Source of the DNA: Candidatus Gastranaerophilales bacterium
GTDB lineage: Bacteria; Cyanobacteriota; Vampirovibrionia; Gastranaerophilales; Gastranaerophilaceae
DNA length: 46,182 nt
Assembly: GCA_910587375.1 (NCBI GenBank)
Contig: CAJULR010000025.1
Location: 1-46,182, forward strand
Reading direction: 5' to 3'
Position 1 is the first letter of the stretch, and each line of letters opens with the position of its first letter. Below, piece after piece: positions 37,738 through 46,182 of the stretch. Both the position numbers and the translations under genes were made by a program. Below the pieces are notes generated by a model. That model ran no database searches, was not told the DNA's origin, and was given only the letters and a program-made list of their open reading frames with translations.

Positions 37738-39584
37738 TTTTTTAAGAACACAAAAACTCCCGTGTTGTCGCCGGAACTTTTGTTGCTGCTTATTGTATAT
37801 GCCTTTAGGGATTTTAGATATTTATTTGCAACTTCAAGCGTATCAAGTGTGATTTTGGCCGATAAAAAGTAATACATTCCTCCAACTTCATAAAGCTTGT
37901 CCCTTTTGTCTTTGGGCAATATGTAAAGTCTGTTTAACATTTTTACCGTGTTTATGTCATAAACCACAACAATAAAGGCTTGCCCCTTTTTCATTTTGTC
38001 AAAATATTGTGTTTTGAAATGCTCTTCCAAAACAGGGTTTATGCTTTCATCAATTACAAAATCTTTTAAAAGAGTTCTTGCATTTTTTCTGTTTAAGTTT
38101 TCAATCGTTTCGCTGTCAAAAACAAGGGGAAAATATTTCCTCACATCGTTTAAAAGCATATCGGTTACTTCAAAATCAATGTAGGTAGCATTTTTGGGTA
38201 AATATCTTTTGTAAAGTTTTCCCATCATAGGAACTATTATGTAATCATCCTGTCTTATTTGAAACCCGCCAAACATCTCTTCTACAGGGGTTCCAAACAG
38301 GGTTTCTTTTTTTATCACATTTTCTTCCTTTGAAAATAAAAAGAAAGAAACTGAAACTACAAATGCCAAAAATAGCCCGCAAAGAAGCTTTTTGGGTTTC
38401 ATTAAAGAAAGGCCGAAGGCGCAAACTATGATGATTGCAGGATATGAAACAATAGTGTACCTTACAATTAAGGACATAAGGCCAAAATGCGCAAAAATCA
38501 ATTCAAACAAAAGGAACGCAAGGGAGGGCAAAAGAAAAAGAAGCAAATTTTTATTTTCCACAGGGCGCTCGCCGTCACTTTTTTTGAGTATTTTTTCTTT
38601 TAAAATGTGGATATATTTATCAAACACTGCCCTAAAAAAGCCCGTAAGGCAAAAAAGCGCGGGGAAAAGGACAAGAAACAGCTGTTTTGGCTTTAGAATT
38701 TCTGAAATTATCCTGTCGTTTATCTGATACATATTATTCAATGCATAATAAAAGCTTCCGGTAAAATAACTTTGAAGGAAAATGCTTATAAACTTTGGTT
38801 TATAGATGAAAATATCTTGTGCAAAAGAACATATTGCGTTTTTGTAGGCAAAAATGCCGTGGGCTGTCATAATAAAGGCGGGGATGTATAAAAGCCCTGT
38901 TAAAACATATGTTTTAAAGAATGTTTTTTTATCTATGACAAACAACAAACCGCACAAAAACTGGAAAAAGACAAACACAAAGCTTATGTTAAAGGTGTAC
39001 AAAAGGGCAAGGTTTGAAATTATAAGTGCTAAAGCGTTTGTTGAAAGAAGTTTTTCAGGGTTAAGTTCACCGCTTGAATTTATGGAATTTACATATTTAA
39101 CAAAGAAAAATGAACTTAAAAGGGAGAGAAAAAGCACAAATCCGTAGAACCTTAACTCGGTTGAATAATATATTGCAAACGGGCTTATTGCAAGCATTAT
39201 GGCGGCAAAATACCCGGTTTTACGGTTAAAGAGTGTTTTTCCCGCAAAAAATGCCAATGGAACTGTTAAAAATGCAGGAATGAACCCTAAAAGGCGCATA
39301 ACTGTGTCGTTTTCACCAATGTTAAAAATGTTAAAGAATTTTATCCAAAAATGAAGCAGGACAAAATACAGAGGGGTGTGTAAATCCTCTGTGTATAAGG
39401 TTCTTATGACATCAATAACAGAATTTTTGCTTGAAAAATAATAGCTGTAAATTTCATCAAGCCATAAATCTCCGGCGCAAAAAAGCGAAATAAGCCTTAA
39501 AACAAGGGCTGCCGCACATATTGCAAAAATTGCCGCCGCCTCTTTTTTGTTTTCTTCTATATATTTTTTTATTACATTTATCAT
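37734..39584 (-). CDS. GT39/ArnT-type membrane glycosyltransferase
   Basis: The product (616 aa from ATG 39584; a TTG at 39599 would add five residues) has an N-terminal DLWLDEIYSYYFS loop with the acidic pair used by PMT/ArnT-type glycosyltransferases, followed by HTPLYFVLLHFW and about ten to twelve membrane helices up to residue ~410. The last 190 residues are soluble. Such enzymes take sugar from polyprenyl-phosphate and add it to protein or lipid. The DPM1-like gene opposite is the likely donor maker. Their stop codons overlap within one TTAA. Confidence 0.8.
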   Translation of the reverse strand: MINVIKKYIEENKKEAAAIFAICAAALVLRLISLFCAGDLWLDEIYSYYFSSKNSVIDVIRTLYTEDLHTPLYFVLLHFWIKFFNIFNIGENDTVMRLLGFIPAFLTVPLAFFAGKTLFNRKTGYFAAIMLAISPFAIYYSTELRFYGFVLFLSLLSSFFFVKYVNSINSSGELNPEKLLSTNALALIISNLALLYTFNISFVFVFFQFLCGLLFVIDKKTFFKTYVLTGLLYIPAFIMTAHGIFAYKNAICSFAQDIFIYKPKFISIFLQSYFTGSFYYALNNMYQINDRIISEILKPKQLFLVLFPALFCLTGFFRAVFDKYIHILKEKILKKSDGERPVENKNLLLFLLPSLAFLLFELIFAHFGLMSLIVRYTIVSYPAIIIVCAFGLSLMKPKKLLCGLFLAFVVSVSFFLFSKEENVIKKETLFGTPVEEMFGGFQIRQDDYIIVPMMGKLYKRYLPKNATYIDFEVTDMLLNDVRKYFPLVFDSETIENLNRKNARTLLKDFVIDESINPVLEEHFKTQYFDKMKKGQAFIVVVYDINTVKMLNRLYILPKDKRDKLYEVGGMYYFLSAKITLDTLEVANKYLKSLKAYTISSNKSSGDNTGVFVFLKN

Positions 39585-39627
39585 AATTTTGGCTTTCAAG
39601 ATATCATAAGGGAACTAATCAAATACT

Positions 39628-41097
39628 CTAAACACCAAGAGCGTCTTTATAAAGCGCCATATAGCATTTTGCGGAATCATTCCAGGTGAATTTGCACTGA
39701 AGCGCATTATCAACCATTTTGTTGAACTCATCGCGCCTGTCAATATATGTCCAAACGCCTTTTTTAATTTCATCCACCATGCTGCGTGCGTCATAACTTA
39801 AGAATTTAAAGCCGTTTGCTTTTTCGTTCGGGTATGCAACGATTGTGTCGTCAAGCCCGCCGACTGCGCGAACAATTGGCAGTGTTCCGTATTTTAAGGC
39901 TATCATTTGGCTTATGCCGCAAGGTTCAAAAAGCGAGGGCATTAAGAACATATCGGAACCTTTATAAATTGTTTCTGAAAGCTCCGGCTTAAAATCAATC
40001 CAGGCACGGATGTTTGATGAATTATTGCTGCTCCAGATAAGCATATTTTGATATCCGCCTTCGCCTGTTCCTAAAAAGACAAAGTCTGCAGGAATATTCA
40101 TCAAATCAAACTTTGCAAAGTCAATTAAATCAAGCCCTTTTTGGTATGTAAGGCGGGAAATCATTGAAATCAAAGGCCTATCCGGGTTAGTTGGAAGCCC
40201 GAACATTTTTTGAACCTCTTCTTTAAATTTTGGTTTCTCTTTTTTATCAAAGGCTTTTTTGTCATACGTTGTGCCGTTTAAAATGCCGCAAAGTTTGTAT
40301 GTCTGCCCGCGAAGCGTGTAGTCCATTCCTTCGCCAAATTCTCCTCCTAAAATTTCTCTTGCATATCTGGGGGACACTGTTGTAATCTTATCAGCAGAGT
40401 ATAGTGCGCCTTTTAGCCAATTTACCCTTCCGTAATGTTCAACGCAATTATCGTGGTATACGTTGTCCCAGCGCATGTTTGAAAAATCAATTATAGCCTT
40501 GTCGCAGCTTCCTTGATATGCAAGGTTATGGATTGTGAAGATTGATTTTGTATTTTTATAAAAATCGTCATATTTATAATTAGATTTTAAATAAACAGGA
40601 AGCATTGCCGTGTGCCAATCGTTTGCGTGGATTATATCTGCCCTGAAATTTAAAAGTTTAGCGTATTCTAAAACCGCAAGCGAAAAAGAAACATATCTTT
40701 GCATTTCATACATTTCATCCACCCACATAGGATAAACTACATCAAAACAGGAAAAATATTTTGGGTTATCAACAAAGAAAATGTTAACATTTTTTGATTT
40801 TGGGTGTTTGCAGGTTTTTAATTTAAAAATGTGGCGGGAATTTCCCATATCAAGCGTGAGTTCAGAATTTGGCAGTTCTTTTATGCCCCATTTTTCTTCG
40901 TTAATTGAGCCGTATAAAGGGGTAAACACTGCAACTTCGGCTCCTTCTTGTTCTAAAAACGGAGGAAGTTCGCCCACAACATCAGCAAGGCCCCCGACCT
41001 TTGAAAACGGCGCCACTTCTGCACTTGCAATAAGCACCTTAAGTTTTTTATTATTAGTTTTTTGGTCTTTCTTTGGCCCTAATTTAAAAGTTAACAT
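39628..41097 (-). CDS. glgA: Glycogen synthase (ADP-glucose)
   Basis: GlgA extends alpha-1,4-glucan from ADP-glucose. Diagnostic segments are SAEVAPFSKVGGLADVVGEL (about residues 26-45), HANDWHTAMLPVYLK, and the C-terminal FEPCGISQMIALKYGTLPIV with the catalytic Glu. Length 489 aa is normal for GT5. It has GGAGGG shortly before the ATG. Together with glgC at 1.6 kb it shows the cell stores glycogen; the two genes are 37 kb apart. It is followed 43 bases later by the GT39 gene on the same strand. Confidence 0.96.
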   Translation of the reverse strand: MLTFKLGPKKDQKTNNKKLKVLIASAEVAPFSKVGGLADVVGELPPFLEQEGAEVAVFTPLYGSINEEKWGIKELPNSELTLDMGNSRHIFKLKTCKHPKSKNVNIFFVDNPKYFSCFDVVYPMWVDEMYEMQRYVSFSLAVLEYAKLLNFRADIIHANDWHTAMLPVYLKSNYKYDDFYKNTKSIFTIHNLAYQGSCDKAIIDFSNMRWDNVYHDNCVEHYGRVNWLKGALYSADKITTVSPRYAREILGGEFGEGMDYTLRGQTYKLCGILNGTTYDKKAFDKKEKPKFKEEVQKMFGLPTNPDRPLISMISRLTYQKGLDLIDFAKFDLMNIPADFVFLGTGEGGYQNMLIWSSNNSSNIRAWIDFKPELSETIYKGSDMFLMPSLFEPCGISQMIALKYGTLPIVRAVGGLDDTIVAYPNEKANGFKFLSYDARSMVDEIKKGVWTYIDRRDEFNKMVDNALQCKFTWNDSAKCYMALYKDALGV

Positions 41098-41238
41098 ATT
41101 CCCTCCGCTTAAAAATTCATTATTTAAATTCTATCCGAATTTATTTTATCATTCGCGGATTTTCATTGGAAGGGTTTGTTTTAAGTTGTTAACAATTTTA
41201 AAATTCAAAAAGGCTTTAGAAACGCTTTTAATACAAGA

Positions 41239-41460
41239 CTAGTCTTTAAAAGTATAACCGTGTTTTTTGCAAACCTCTAAAAGCTCCTCTTTTTTTTGGG
41301 CATAAATTTTTGTGTCAGTATTAAGCTTTTGCCCAAGTTCCAGAATTTTATCCAAAAGCCTTATAAGAACTATATATGCGGAAAAATTAAAGTCTTTATT
41401 TTTGGTTTTCTCAAATTGTGTGTTAAAAAGTTCTATGAAATTTTTATAAGCATTTTCCAT
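41239..41460 (-). CDS. Small helical hypothetical protein, 73 aa
   Basis: The protein is entirely helical and charged (NFIELFNTQFEKTKNKD, LIRLLDKILELGQKLN, KKEELLEVCKKHG), without signal or membrane segment. It begins 15 bases after the stop of the calpain-like gene on the same strand, so it is probably co-transcribed and could be a partner or immunity-like protein. That role is inference from position only. No ribosome binding site is clear. Confidence 0.55.
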   Translation of the reverse strand: MENAYKNFIELFNTQFEKTKNKDFNFSAYIVLIRLLDKILELGQKLNTDTKIYAQKKEELLEVCKKHGYTFKD

Positions 41461-41475
41461 TTTTTAATTTTATCA

Positions 41476-44235
41476 TTATTTTTCTGCAATACCAACGCTT
41501 TTAACATATTTTAAATACTCGCTTTCAGATAATACAATCTGCCTTGAAGAGTTATATGGGTTTCTTAAAATATATAAATTTTCAACGGGCCCTTCTTTTA
41601 TTGAAAGCGAATATGAATGATTGTTTAACATTCCAAGGTCAAAGTTAAGAACGGACTCTGTTCCTTTGATTGTGCCGGTTTTGTCTGCAACAGATACTGT
41701 AAATAAATGTTTTTTAGGGTTTGCAAGTTCATCTGGTGTGCAATCAAGAATTACTTTACATTTTTGTTCAATTCCATTGTCATTAAAACCTTTAAAACCA
41801 AACATATTAAATACTTCAACAGGGTTGCCGGAGTTTGCCCTGTAATAAATTTCAGATGTTTCGCCAAAAAGCTCTGTGGCTTTTTTTAAATCTTCAAAAC
41901 ACACAAGCGCCAAATTTTTCAAATTTCCTGCTTCTCCTGCGCCTATTACTATCGGAGTTTGTATGCCGCGTTGGTTCAGCGCTTGTCTTGGAGTTTCTGT
42001 TAAAACATATTTTGGCGCAGCGTCCGGGCTTTGTGATAGGGAATCTAAAATGTCTTCTGCGAGTTTTCTTTGGTTTTCGTTCATTTTGCCGCTTGAAAGC
42101 AAGGCTTCAAGTTTTTCAATGACAACACTTGTTCTTTTATATGTAAGTTCATCTCCCAAGGCGGCCTCTAAAAGCTTAACTCCTTTTGAGCCTGCTGCAT
42201 ACCTTGATTCAAATTTTAATTTATCAGAAGGCAATGTGCCTGATAAATCTGTTGTAAGTTGAATTTTGCCATCAGGAAGAGAAACGGACAATTTCCCGTC
42301 TGCAGTTTCTTCAAAACATTTCAATAAAACCGCTTTTCCATTCGGGTCATCAAGCATTGAAGATATTGCAGAAAGGCAATAGCAATCGCTTGCTTTGCCT
42401 TGGGAAAAATGGTCAACAAAGGGGAACAGGTTAAAATATGTATCTCTTGAAATCTTCAATTCTTCATATGCGCCGTCAGAGAGTTTTATTAACAGTTTCC
42501 CGTCGTAATCAAATAAATCCCCAACGGCAACTTTTGAAAGCCCTTCTTCAAGGGATGAAGTTCTTGGAATGAATAAATCTTTAATTTCAACATCTGAAAG
42601 CCCGTCTTGAATTGCCTTATTATATGTTAAAACTTTTTGTGCAAATTTTGGGTCAATAATTGAATCTTTCCAACCCCTTAAAACAGAAGCGTCTATATCG
42701 CCCTTTTGTGCCATTTCAAGGAGGGTTGTATAAATTTCTTTTGATGAAGAATCAAGCCCTGAATATGCAACAGCACATTCAAATGGGTTAACTGATTTAT
42801 TGTTAAGTTTTAGAATTTGTTTAAAAATATCTGCCGTATTGGCGTCTTTAAGCGCTTCAAGAGAGGAAGTTGCCCTGCTTAGATTAAAGGCATTGCTAAG
42901 ATATACAAGGTCAATTTCAGAATCATTTGCTAATTCAGACAGTGTGTTGTCGTTTGTTAATTCTGAAATAAGTTCAAAAAATTTCCTGTTTCCGTCTGCT
43001 TTTGAAATTTCTCCTGTTTTTAAGTTGTTTTGTAATTCTTTAAAATCGGCACTAAATTTGTTTGCCCTTGCATTGAAATCGGCCGAATTTCTAATATCAG
43101 CCGTTAAATAATTATTTAAAGAAAGCCCGTCGCCTTCTAAATCTAATTCCAGGTTTTTTAAATTTAAATCAGGAGTATCAAGGTTTGTGCTTCCCAGTTT
43201 CTTTCCGATGGCACTTCCTGCTTTTCCTGCAAGTTTAAAGCCTCCGCCTATTATTGGCGCTGTTATAAGGCCGCCAAAGAAACCTTGTTTAATATTGTCA
43301 TCCATATTATCAAAATCACCGGAAGCAAGGCTTCTTGCAAAGCCGTCTGTTGCACCTGAAACGGCACCGTCAATTGCCATATCAACTCCATATGCTGCAA
43401 CCTTTGCAATGGTTGTTTTTAATGTGGCTTCAACTCCTTCTTTTAGGACATATTCCGCTCCTTGTTTTGCAAGAAGTCTTGTTAATAAGCTTTTTCCGGC
43501 AGCTTCAACCCCTTCGCTTGCGGCAGATTTTGCAACGTTAAGTCCGCAAACTTTTGCAATTCCTGTTCCTGCCGCGCCGCCCAAGGCATTTGTCAAAGGC
43601 GCCATTGCACCGTTTATTGAGCCTGTAATTAAATCATAGCCAATTTCTTTTAATCCGTATTTCTTTCCGCCGATGATGGAATCCGTTCCTTTGATTCCTA
43701 CTTTTACTGCTGCCCCTATAGCGCCTGCAAAAAGAAGGGAAGCGCCGCCTGTGAAAGGAGCTGCCATAGCAGCACCCACGGCAACTATGCCTGATGTCAT
43801 ATCGCCAATGACATCCACTACCATATTTTGTCCGTCTTCGTATTTTTCCAAAATCTTTTGTGCTTCTTCATAGCTGATTTCGCCGTTTTCATATTGCTCT
43901 ATAGCCATTTCTGCCTTGTTTGAAGAGGCTCCGATTCCTGTTAAATTTTTAAAGCCGTCCCAGGCCTTTCCTAAAAGCCCCTGTTCATCTTTTATTTCAT
44001 AAAGCCTTGAAGTTAAAGATGAAGATATTTCCGTTTCTTTTGTATTATTAAAGCTTAAAGAGCTGAATTTATCGCATTCATTACCTGTAAAAGAATTGCA
44101 TTTTATTGAGTCTGTTTCAAAGATTGATTTATCGGATATTGAAGTAAAACCCCTGTCATATGAAGCGCTGCGTAAGGGATTTAGTTTTTCTTTCTCTATG
44201 TTTAAATATGCGGAATTAATGTTTGAAACGGACAT
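41476..44235 (-). CDS. Calpain-like cysteine protease with hydrophobic N-terminal region, 919 aa
   Basis: The C-terminal part carries the calpain (peptidase family C2) triad: SQGKASDCYCLSAISSML (Gln612, Cys618), NNHSYSLSIKEG (His873) and LRNPYN (Asn892). The N-terminus has NSFTGNE (47-53), matching the window's short N-terminal motif. Residues 140-340 are Gly/Ala-rich hydrophobic segments (VGAAMAAPFTGGASLLFAGA, FFGGLITAPIIGGGFKLAG) like the membrane-inserting parts of large toxins. The middle is helical. I start at ATG 44235. There is no signal peptide. I infer a self-processing effector or membrane-associated protease. Calpains are uncommon in bacteria. Confidence 0.7.
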   Translation of the reverse strand: MSVSNINSAYLNIEKEKLNPLRSASYDRGFTSISDKSIFETDSIKCNSFTGNECDKFSSLSFNNTKETEISSSLTSRLYEIKDEQGLLGKAWDGFKNLTGIGASSNKAEMAIEQYENGEISYEEAQKILEKYEDGQNMVVDVIGDMTSGIVAVGAAMAAPFTGGASLLFAGAIGAAVKVGIKGTDSIIGGKKYGLKEIGYDLITGSINGAMAPLTNALGGAAGTGIAKVCGLNVAKSAASEGVEAAGKSLLTRLLAKQGAEYVLKEGVEATLKTTIAKVAAYGVDMAIDGAVSGATDGFARSLASGDFDNMDDNIKQGFFGGLITAPIIGGGFKLAGKAGSAIGKKLGSTNLDTPDLNLKNLELDLEGDGLSLNNYLTADIRNSADFNARANKFSADFKELQNNLKTGEISKADGNRKFFELISELTNDNTLSELANDSEIDLVYLSNAFNLSRATSSLEALKDANTADIFKQILKLNNKSVNPFECAVAYSGLDSSSKEIYTTLLEMAQKGDIDASVLRGWKDSIIDPKFAQKVLTYNKAIQDGLSDVEIKDLFIPRTSSLEEGLSKVAVGDLFDYDGKLLIKLSDGAYEELKISRDTYFNLFPFVDHFSQGKASDCYCLSAISSMLDDPNGKAVLLKCFEETADGKLSVSLPDGKIQLTTDLSGTLPSDKLKFESRYAAGSKGVKLLEAALGDELTYKRTSVVIEKLEALLSSGKMNENQRKLAEDILDSLSQSPDAAPKYVLTETPRQALNQRGIQTPIVIGAGEAGNLKNLALVCFEDLKKATELFGETSEIYYRANSGNPVEVFNMFGFKGFNDNGIEQKCKVILDCTPDELANPKKHLFTVSVADKTGTIKGTESVLNFDLGMLNNHSYSLSIKEGPVENLYILRNPYNSSRQIVLSESEYLKYVKSVGIAEK

Positions 44236-44415
44236 TTTTTGCTCTGAAATAATACTTTTATATATAAAGTATATACTCGTTAAAAAATTGCCCAAATAAT
44301 GCGGAAAATATTTAAAATTATTAAGCAGTCTTAATATGGCTTAACATAATATGCCTTAACAATTGATAATTGATAAGCCTTGTCTTGCTTCAAACTAAAC
44401 TTTATGAACCAAATT

Positions 44416-45711
44416 TTATGACCCGGCAAGGACGATTGTAAAATCTCTTGCGGCTTTGTTTAATCCAATGGGGTCATAAACCGTTTGCTTGTCTTTCATT
44501 TCGGGAATTGACCTTTTAAGTACACTTATTGTATCTGTCGGTAAATCAAGGTTATGTATTGCAATGTGGTCGTGTCCGAGTTTAATTCCCTGTTTTAAAT
44601 TCACGTTAAAGCCGTTTTTCTCTAAATCTTCTTTTAAATCCTGTGCTTTAGCTTCCTGGTTTGAATTATACAAAATTCCAACCGTTAAAGGGCCGCTTGG
44701 CGCCTTTGGTTTGTCCCTGTATACAAGGCGGTTTATAATTTCCTGAGTTTTTTCAGGGTCTAAAATCCAATAGCTAATGCTTCCGCGCTGTGAAGGAGAC
44801 CCGGGCAGCGTTGCCACCTGAACCGTTGACATATCAATTCCTTTTGCAAGGGCGGCATATTGGGAAAGTTCATAAACAGAAAGGTCTGTTAAGATATATT
44901 TTGGCATAACCTTTAAAACTTCAGGGATTTTAACCAAAACTTGCGGGTCTTTAAGCCTTGCGCCAAGCGCATTAAAGAACCATTGCTGACGGCGAATTCT
45001 TCCGATGTCGCCAAGTGCGTCTTTTCTAAAACGCATATATCCTTCAGCTTCTTTTCCTGTTAAAACTCTCTCGCCCTTGGGCAGGTTTATGTGAAGCCCT
45101 GCGGTTGAATCGTTATAATACATATCTTTTTCAATATATATAGGAAGGCCGCCAATTGTGTCTATAAATTTCACAAGCCCCTGGTTTGAAAGGACGATGT
45201 AATGGTCTACACGCACGCCAAATGTTTCTTCCACGGTTTTAACGGTTAAATCTATTCCGCCATATGCAAATGCGTGGTTTATTTTATCGGGCTTTGTTCT
45301 GTCTGCGATGAAAACCTTGCTGTCCCTTGGAATAGAAAGCACGTTAACGTTTTTTCCATGCGGGGCAATGCTCACTAAAAGCATAGCGTCAGAGCGGTTT
45401 CCTTTGAAGGGGTCTTCGTTTTCTGACACATCCACGCCCATAACAAGAATATTTTGTCTTCTTGGGGAGAAAGGAAGCGAAAATTCCACCCTTTTTTCAG
45501 GGTCTGTAACTTTTTCTGCAAGCGCTCCAACATCGCCCAGAAAGTTTGCAACATCACTTCTGTATAAAACTACTGCAATAATTACAAGTATAAAAAGGCT
45601 TCCAAAGAATGATCTGAAAAAGCTTCCAGCCAAACTTTGGTTTGAAGATTTACGTCTTACGGGCTTTATTGCCGGCCTATATGCGTTTTTTGGATCATAT
45701 AACTGATTCAT
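44416..45711 (-). CDS. LytR-CpsA-Psr (LCP) family protein with LytR_C domain
   Basis: LCP enzymes attach polysaccharides from polyprenyl carriers to peptidoglycan or similar acceptors outside the inner membrane. The 431-aa protein has a basic cytosolic head, one membrane helix (FFGSLFILVIIAVVLY, about 35-50), the LCP domain with ILVMGVD, RSDAMLLVSI, VLSIPRDSKV, KINHAFAYGG and GYMRFRKDALGDIGRIRRQQ, and a C-terminal LytR_C domain (GPLTVGILYNSNQEAKAQD, about 337-400). It is transcribed divergently from the TPR gene at 45841. Confidence 0.92.
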   Translation of the reverse strand: MNQLYDPKNAYRPAIKPVRRKSSNQSLAGSFFRSFFGSLFILVIIAVVLYRSDVANFLGDVGALAEKVTDPEKRVEFSLPFSPRRQNILVMGVDVSENEDPFKGNRSDAMLLVSIAPHGKNVNVLSIPRDSKVFIADRTKPDKINHAFAYGGIDLTVKTVEETFGVRVDHYIVLSNQGLVKFIDTIGGLPIYIEKDMYYNDSTAGLHINLPKGERVLTGKEAEGYMRFRKDALGDIGRIRRQQWFFNALGARLKDPQVLVKIPEVLKVMPKYILTDLSVYELSQYAALAKGIDMSTVQVATLPGSPSQRGSISYWILDPEKTQEIINRLVYRDKPKAPSGPLTVGILYNSNQEAKAQDLKEDLEKNGFNVNLKQGIKLGHDHIAIHNLDLPTDTISVLKRSIPEMKDKQTVYDPIGLNKAARDFTIVLAGS

Positions 45712-45840
45712 ATATTTACTCTTTGAGTTTTTTAAACTATAGTTTTACCAAAAGATTATACTTTAAAAATAATCAGTTGCAAAACAAATTAATTAAATGT
45801 TACTATTTTATTGTAAAACTAAAGGACTTGGTGATTTTTT

Positions 45841-46182
45841 ATGAAAAATTCTTTAAAATTTAAAAATTTAAGCCCATACGCCCTTGTGCTCTGTTTGTTT
45901 TTAGGGTTTCTTCCTGTTTGTGCGGATGAAATTGATGTTAAAACGCAGGCTTATGCGCTTTATAATACAAATAACGGCAATGAAGCCTTAAAGCTTTTAA
46001 ACAACCTGCCTTTGGATAAAAAAGACGCGGAAGTATATGTCATCATTGCAAATATTTATGAAGATAAAAAAGATGTAGATAAGGCTGTTGAAAATTTAAA
46101 CAAATCCTTAATTATGAACCCTGAATACTATAAAGCCTATTATAATTTAGGCTGTATATTCCTTGAAAAGAAAGCGTATGAG
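45841..46182 (+). CDS. Exported TPR-repeat protein (partial, 3' end outside)
   Basis: The frame opens at ATG 45841 with GGTGA about 6 bases upstream and stays open for 114 codons to the window edge. A signal peptide is clear (LVLCLFLGFLPVCA, cut before DEID). TPR-like helices follow: AYALYNTNNGNEALKLL, AEVYVIIANIYEDKKDVDKA, and YKAYYNLGCIFLEKKAYE, spaced about 34 residues. Such periplasmic TPR proteins act as assembly scaffolds. It is divergent from the LCP gene, so an envelope role is plausible. Confidence 0.75.
   Translation, partial: MKNSLKFKNLSPYALVLCLFLGFLPVCADEIDVKTQAYALYNTNNGNEALKLLNNLPLDKKDAEVYVIIANIYEDKKDVDKAVENLNKSLIMNPEYYKAYYNLGCIFLEKKAYE

Noticed and set aside
43187..43639. Long plus-strand open frame opposite the calpain-like gene
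   Set aside because: It is the complement of the Gly/Ala-rich region of the minus-strand gene; the Pro/Ala/Ser-rich product is what that codon composition gives in the opposite frame.
1..46182. CRISPR arrays, insertion sequences, prophage, tRNA and rRNA genes
   Set aside because: I saw no regularly spaced direct repeats, transposase motifs, phage structural genes, or tRNA/rRNA signature sequences on either strand. Short tRNA-like folds would need a dedicated scan to exclude fully.

Overview
The window looks like a chromosomal segment of a low-GC, Gram-negative (diderm) bacterium. My best inference is an uncultured gut member of the non-photosynthetic cyanobacterial sister lineage (Vampirovibrionia/Melainabacteria, Gastranaerophilales-like). 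Evidence for a diderm envelope is LpxK, an Mla/TGD-type MCE lipid transporter, a beta-barrel porin, SecDF and an AMIN-domain amidase. The lineage call is inference from gene content, base composition and protein style. No rRNA or marker gene proves it. I see no tRNA, rRNA, CRISPR array, insertion sequence or phage module.

Layout. 1-1.2 kb: end of a glycine-rich protein, REP-like hairpins, a 61-aa gene, and a compact locus with the hallmarks of a type I toxin-antitoxin pair (24-aa hydrophobic peptide, sequestered Shine-Dalgarno, strong antisense promoter). 1.2-7.2 kb: zinc-ribbon protein, glgC, an exported protein, an XRE regulator, a PQ-loop protein and a nitrilase-family amidase sharing a striking palindromic divergent promoter, a GNAT enzyme, and a NupC nucleoside transporter with a hairpin leader. 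7.3-12.9 kb: two small proteins, ribE and ribBA (riboflavin), a tandem-GNAT protein, serA. 12.9-18.5 kb: a small Gly/Ala-rich protein, then mlaE-mlaF-mlaD-lpxK-metF. 18.6-28.3 kb: a HELxH zincin-like protein, the rimP-nusA-formyltransferase operon (minus strand), a porin, secD-secF-HTH/zinc-ribbon operon (minus), and a second HELxH protein. 28.3-31.8 kb: a small minus-strand transcript, an unidentified structured RNA leader, then amidase and murI (peptidoglycan). 31.8-36.3 kb: an MgtE_N/FliG-like helical repeat protein and a cluster of three genes, two with clear ~28-residue repeats of the type xGKPxxYxEGI. 36.5-46.2 kb: a small hydrophobic protein, a DPM1-like glycosyltransferase facing a GT39-type membrane glycosyltransferase, glgA, a small protein, a 919-aa calpain-like cysteine protease, an LCP-family ligase and the start of a TPR lipoprotein-like/exported protein.

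Most notable is a set of otherwise unrelated, lineage-specific proteins that carry a short N-terminal motif, [VIN]-[ST]-F-x-G or a close variant, in their first ~50 residues. It includes one of the two zincin-like proteins, the calpain-like protease, a repeat protein and three small proteins. I infer a shared export, sorting or processing signal. Regulatory patterns also recur: -35 boxes reading TTGCAA with 17-18 bp spacing, predicted transcription starts that fall on the start codon (leaderless mRNAs for ribE, mlaE and perhaps the porin), and predicted transcription starts that coincide with a 5'-terminal hairpin.
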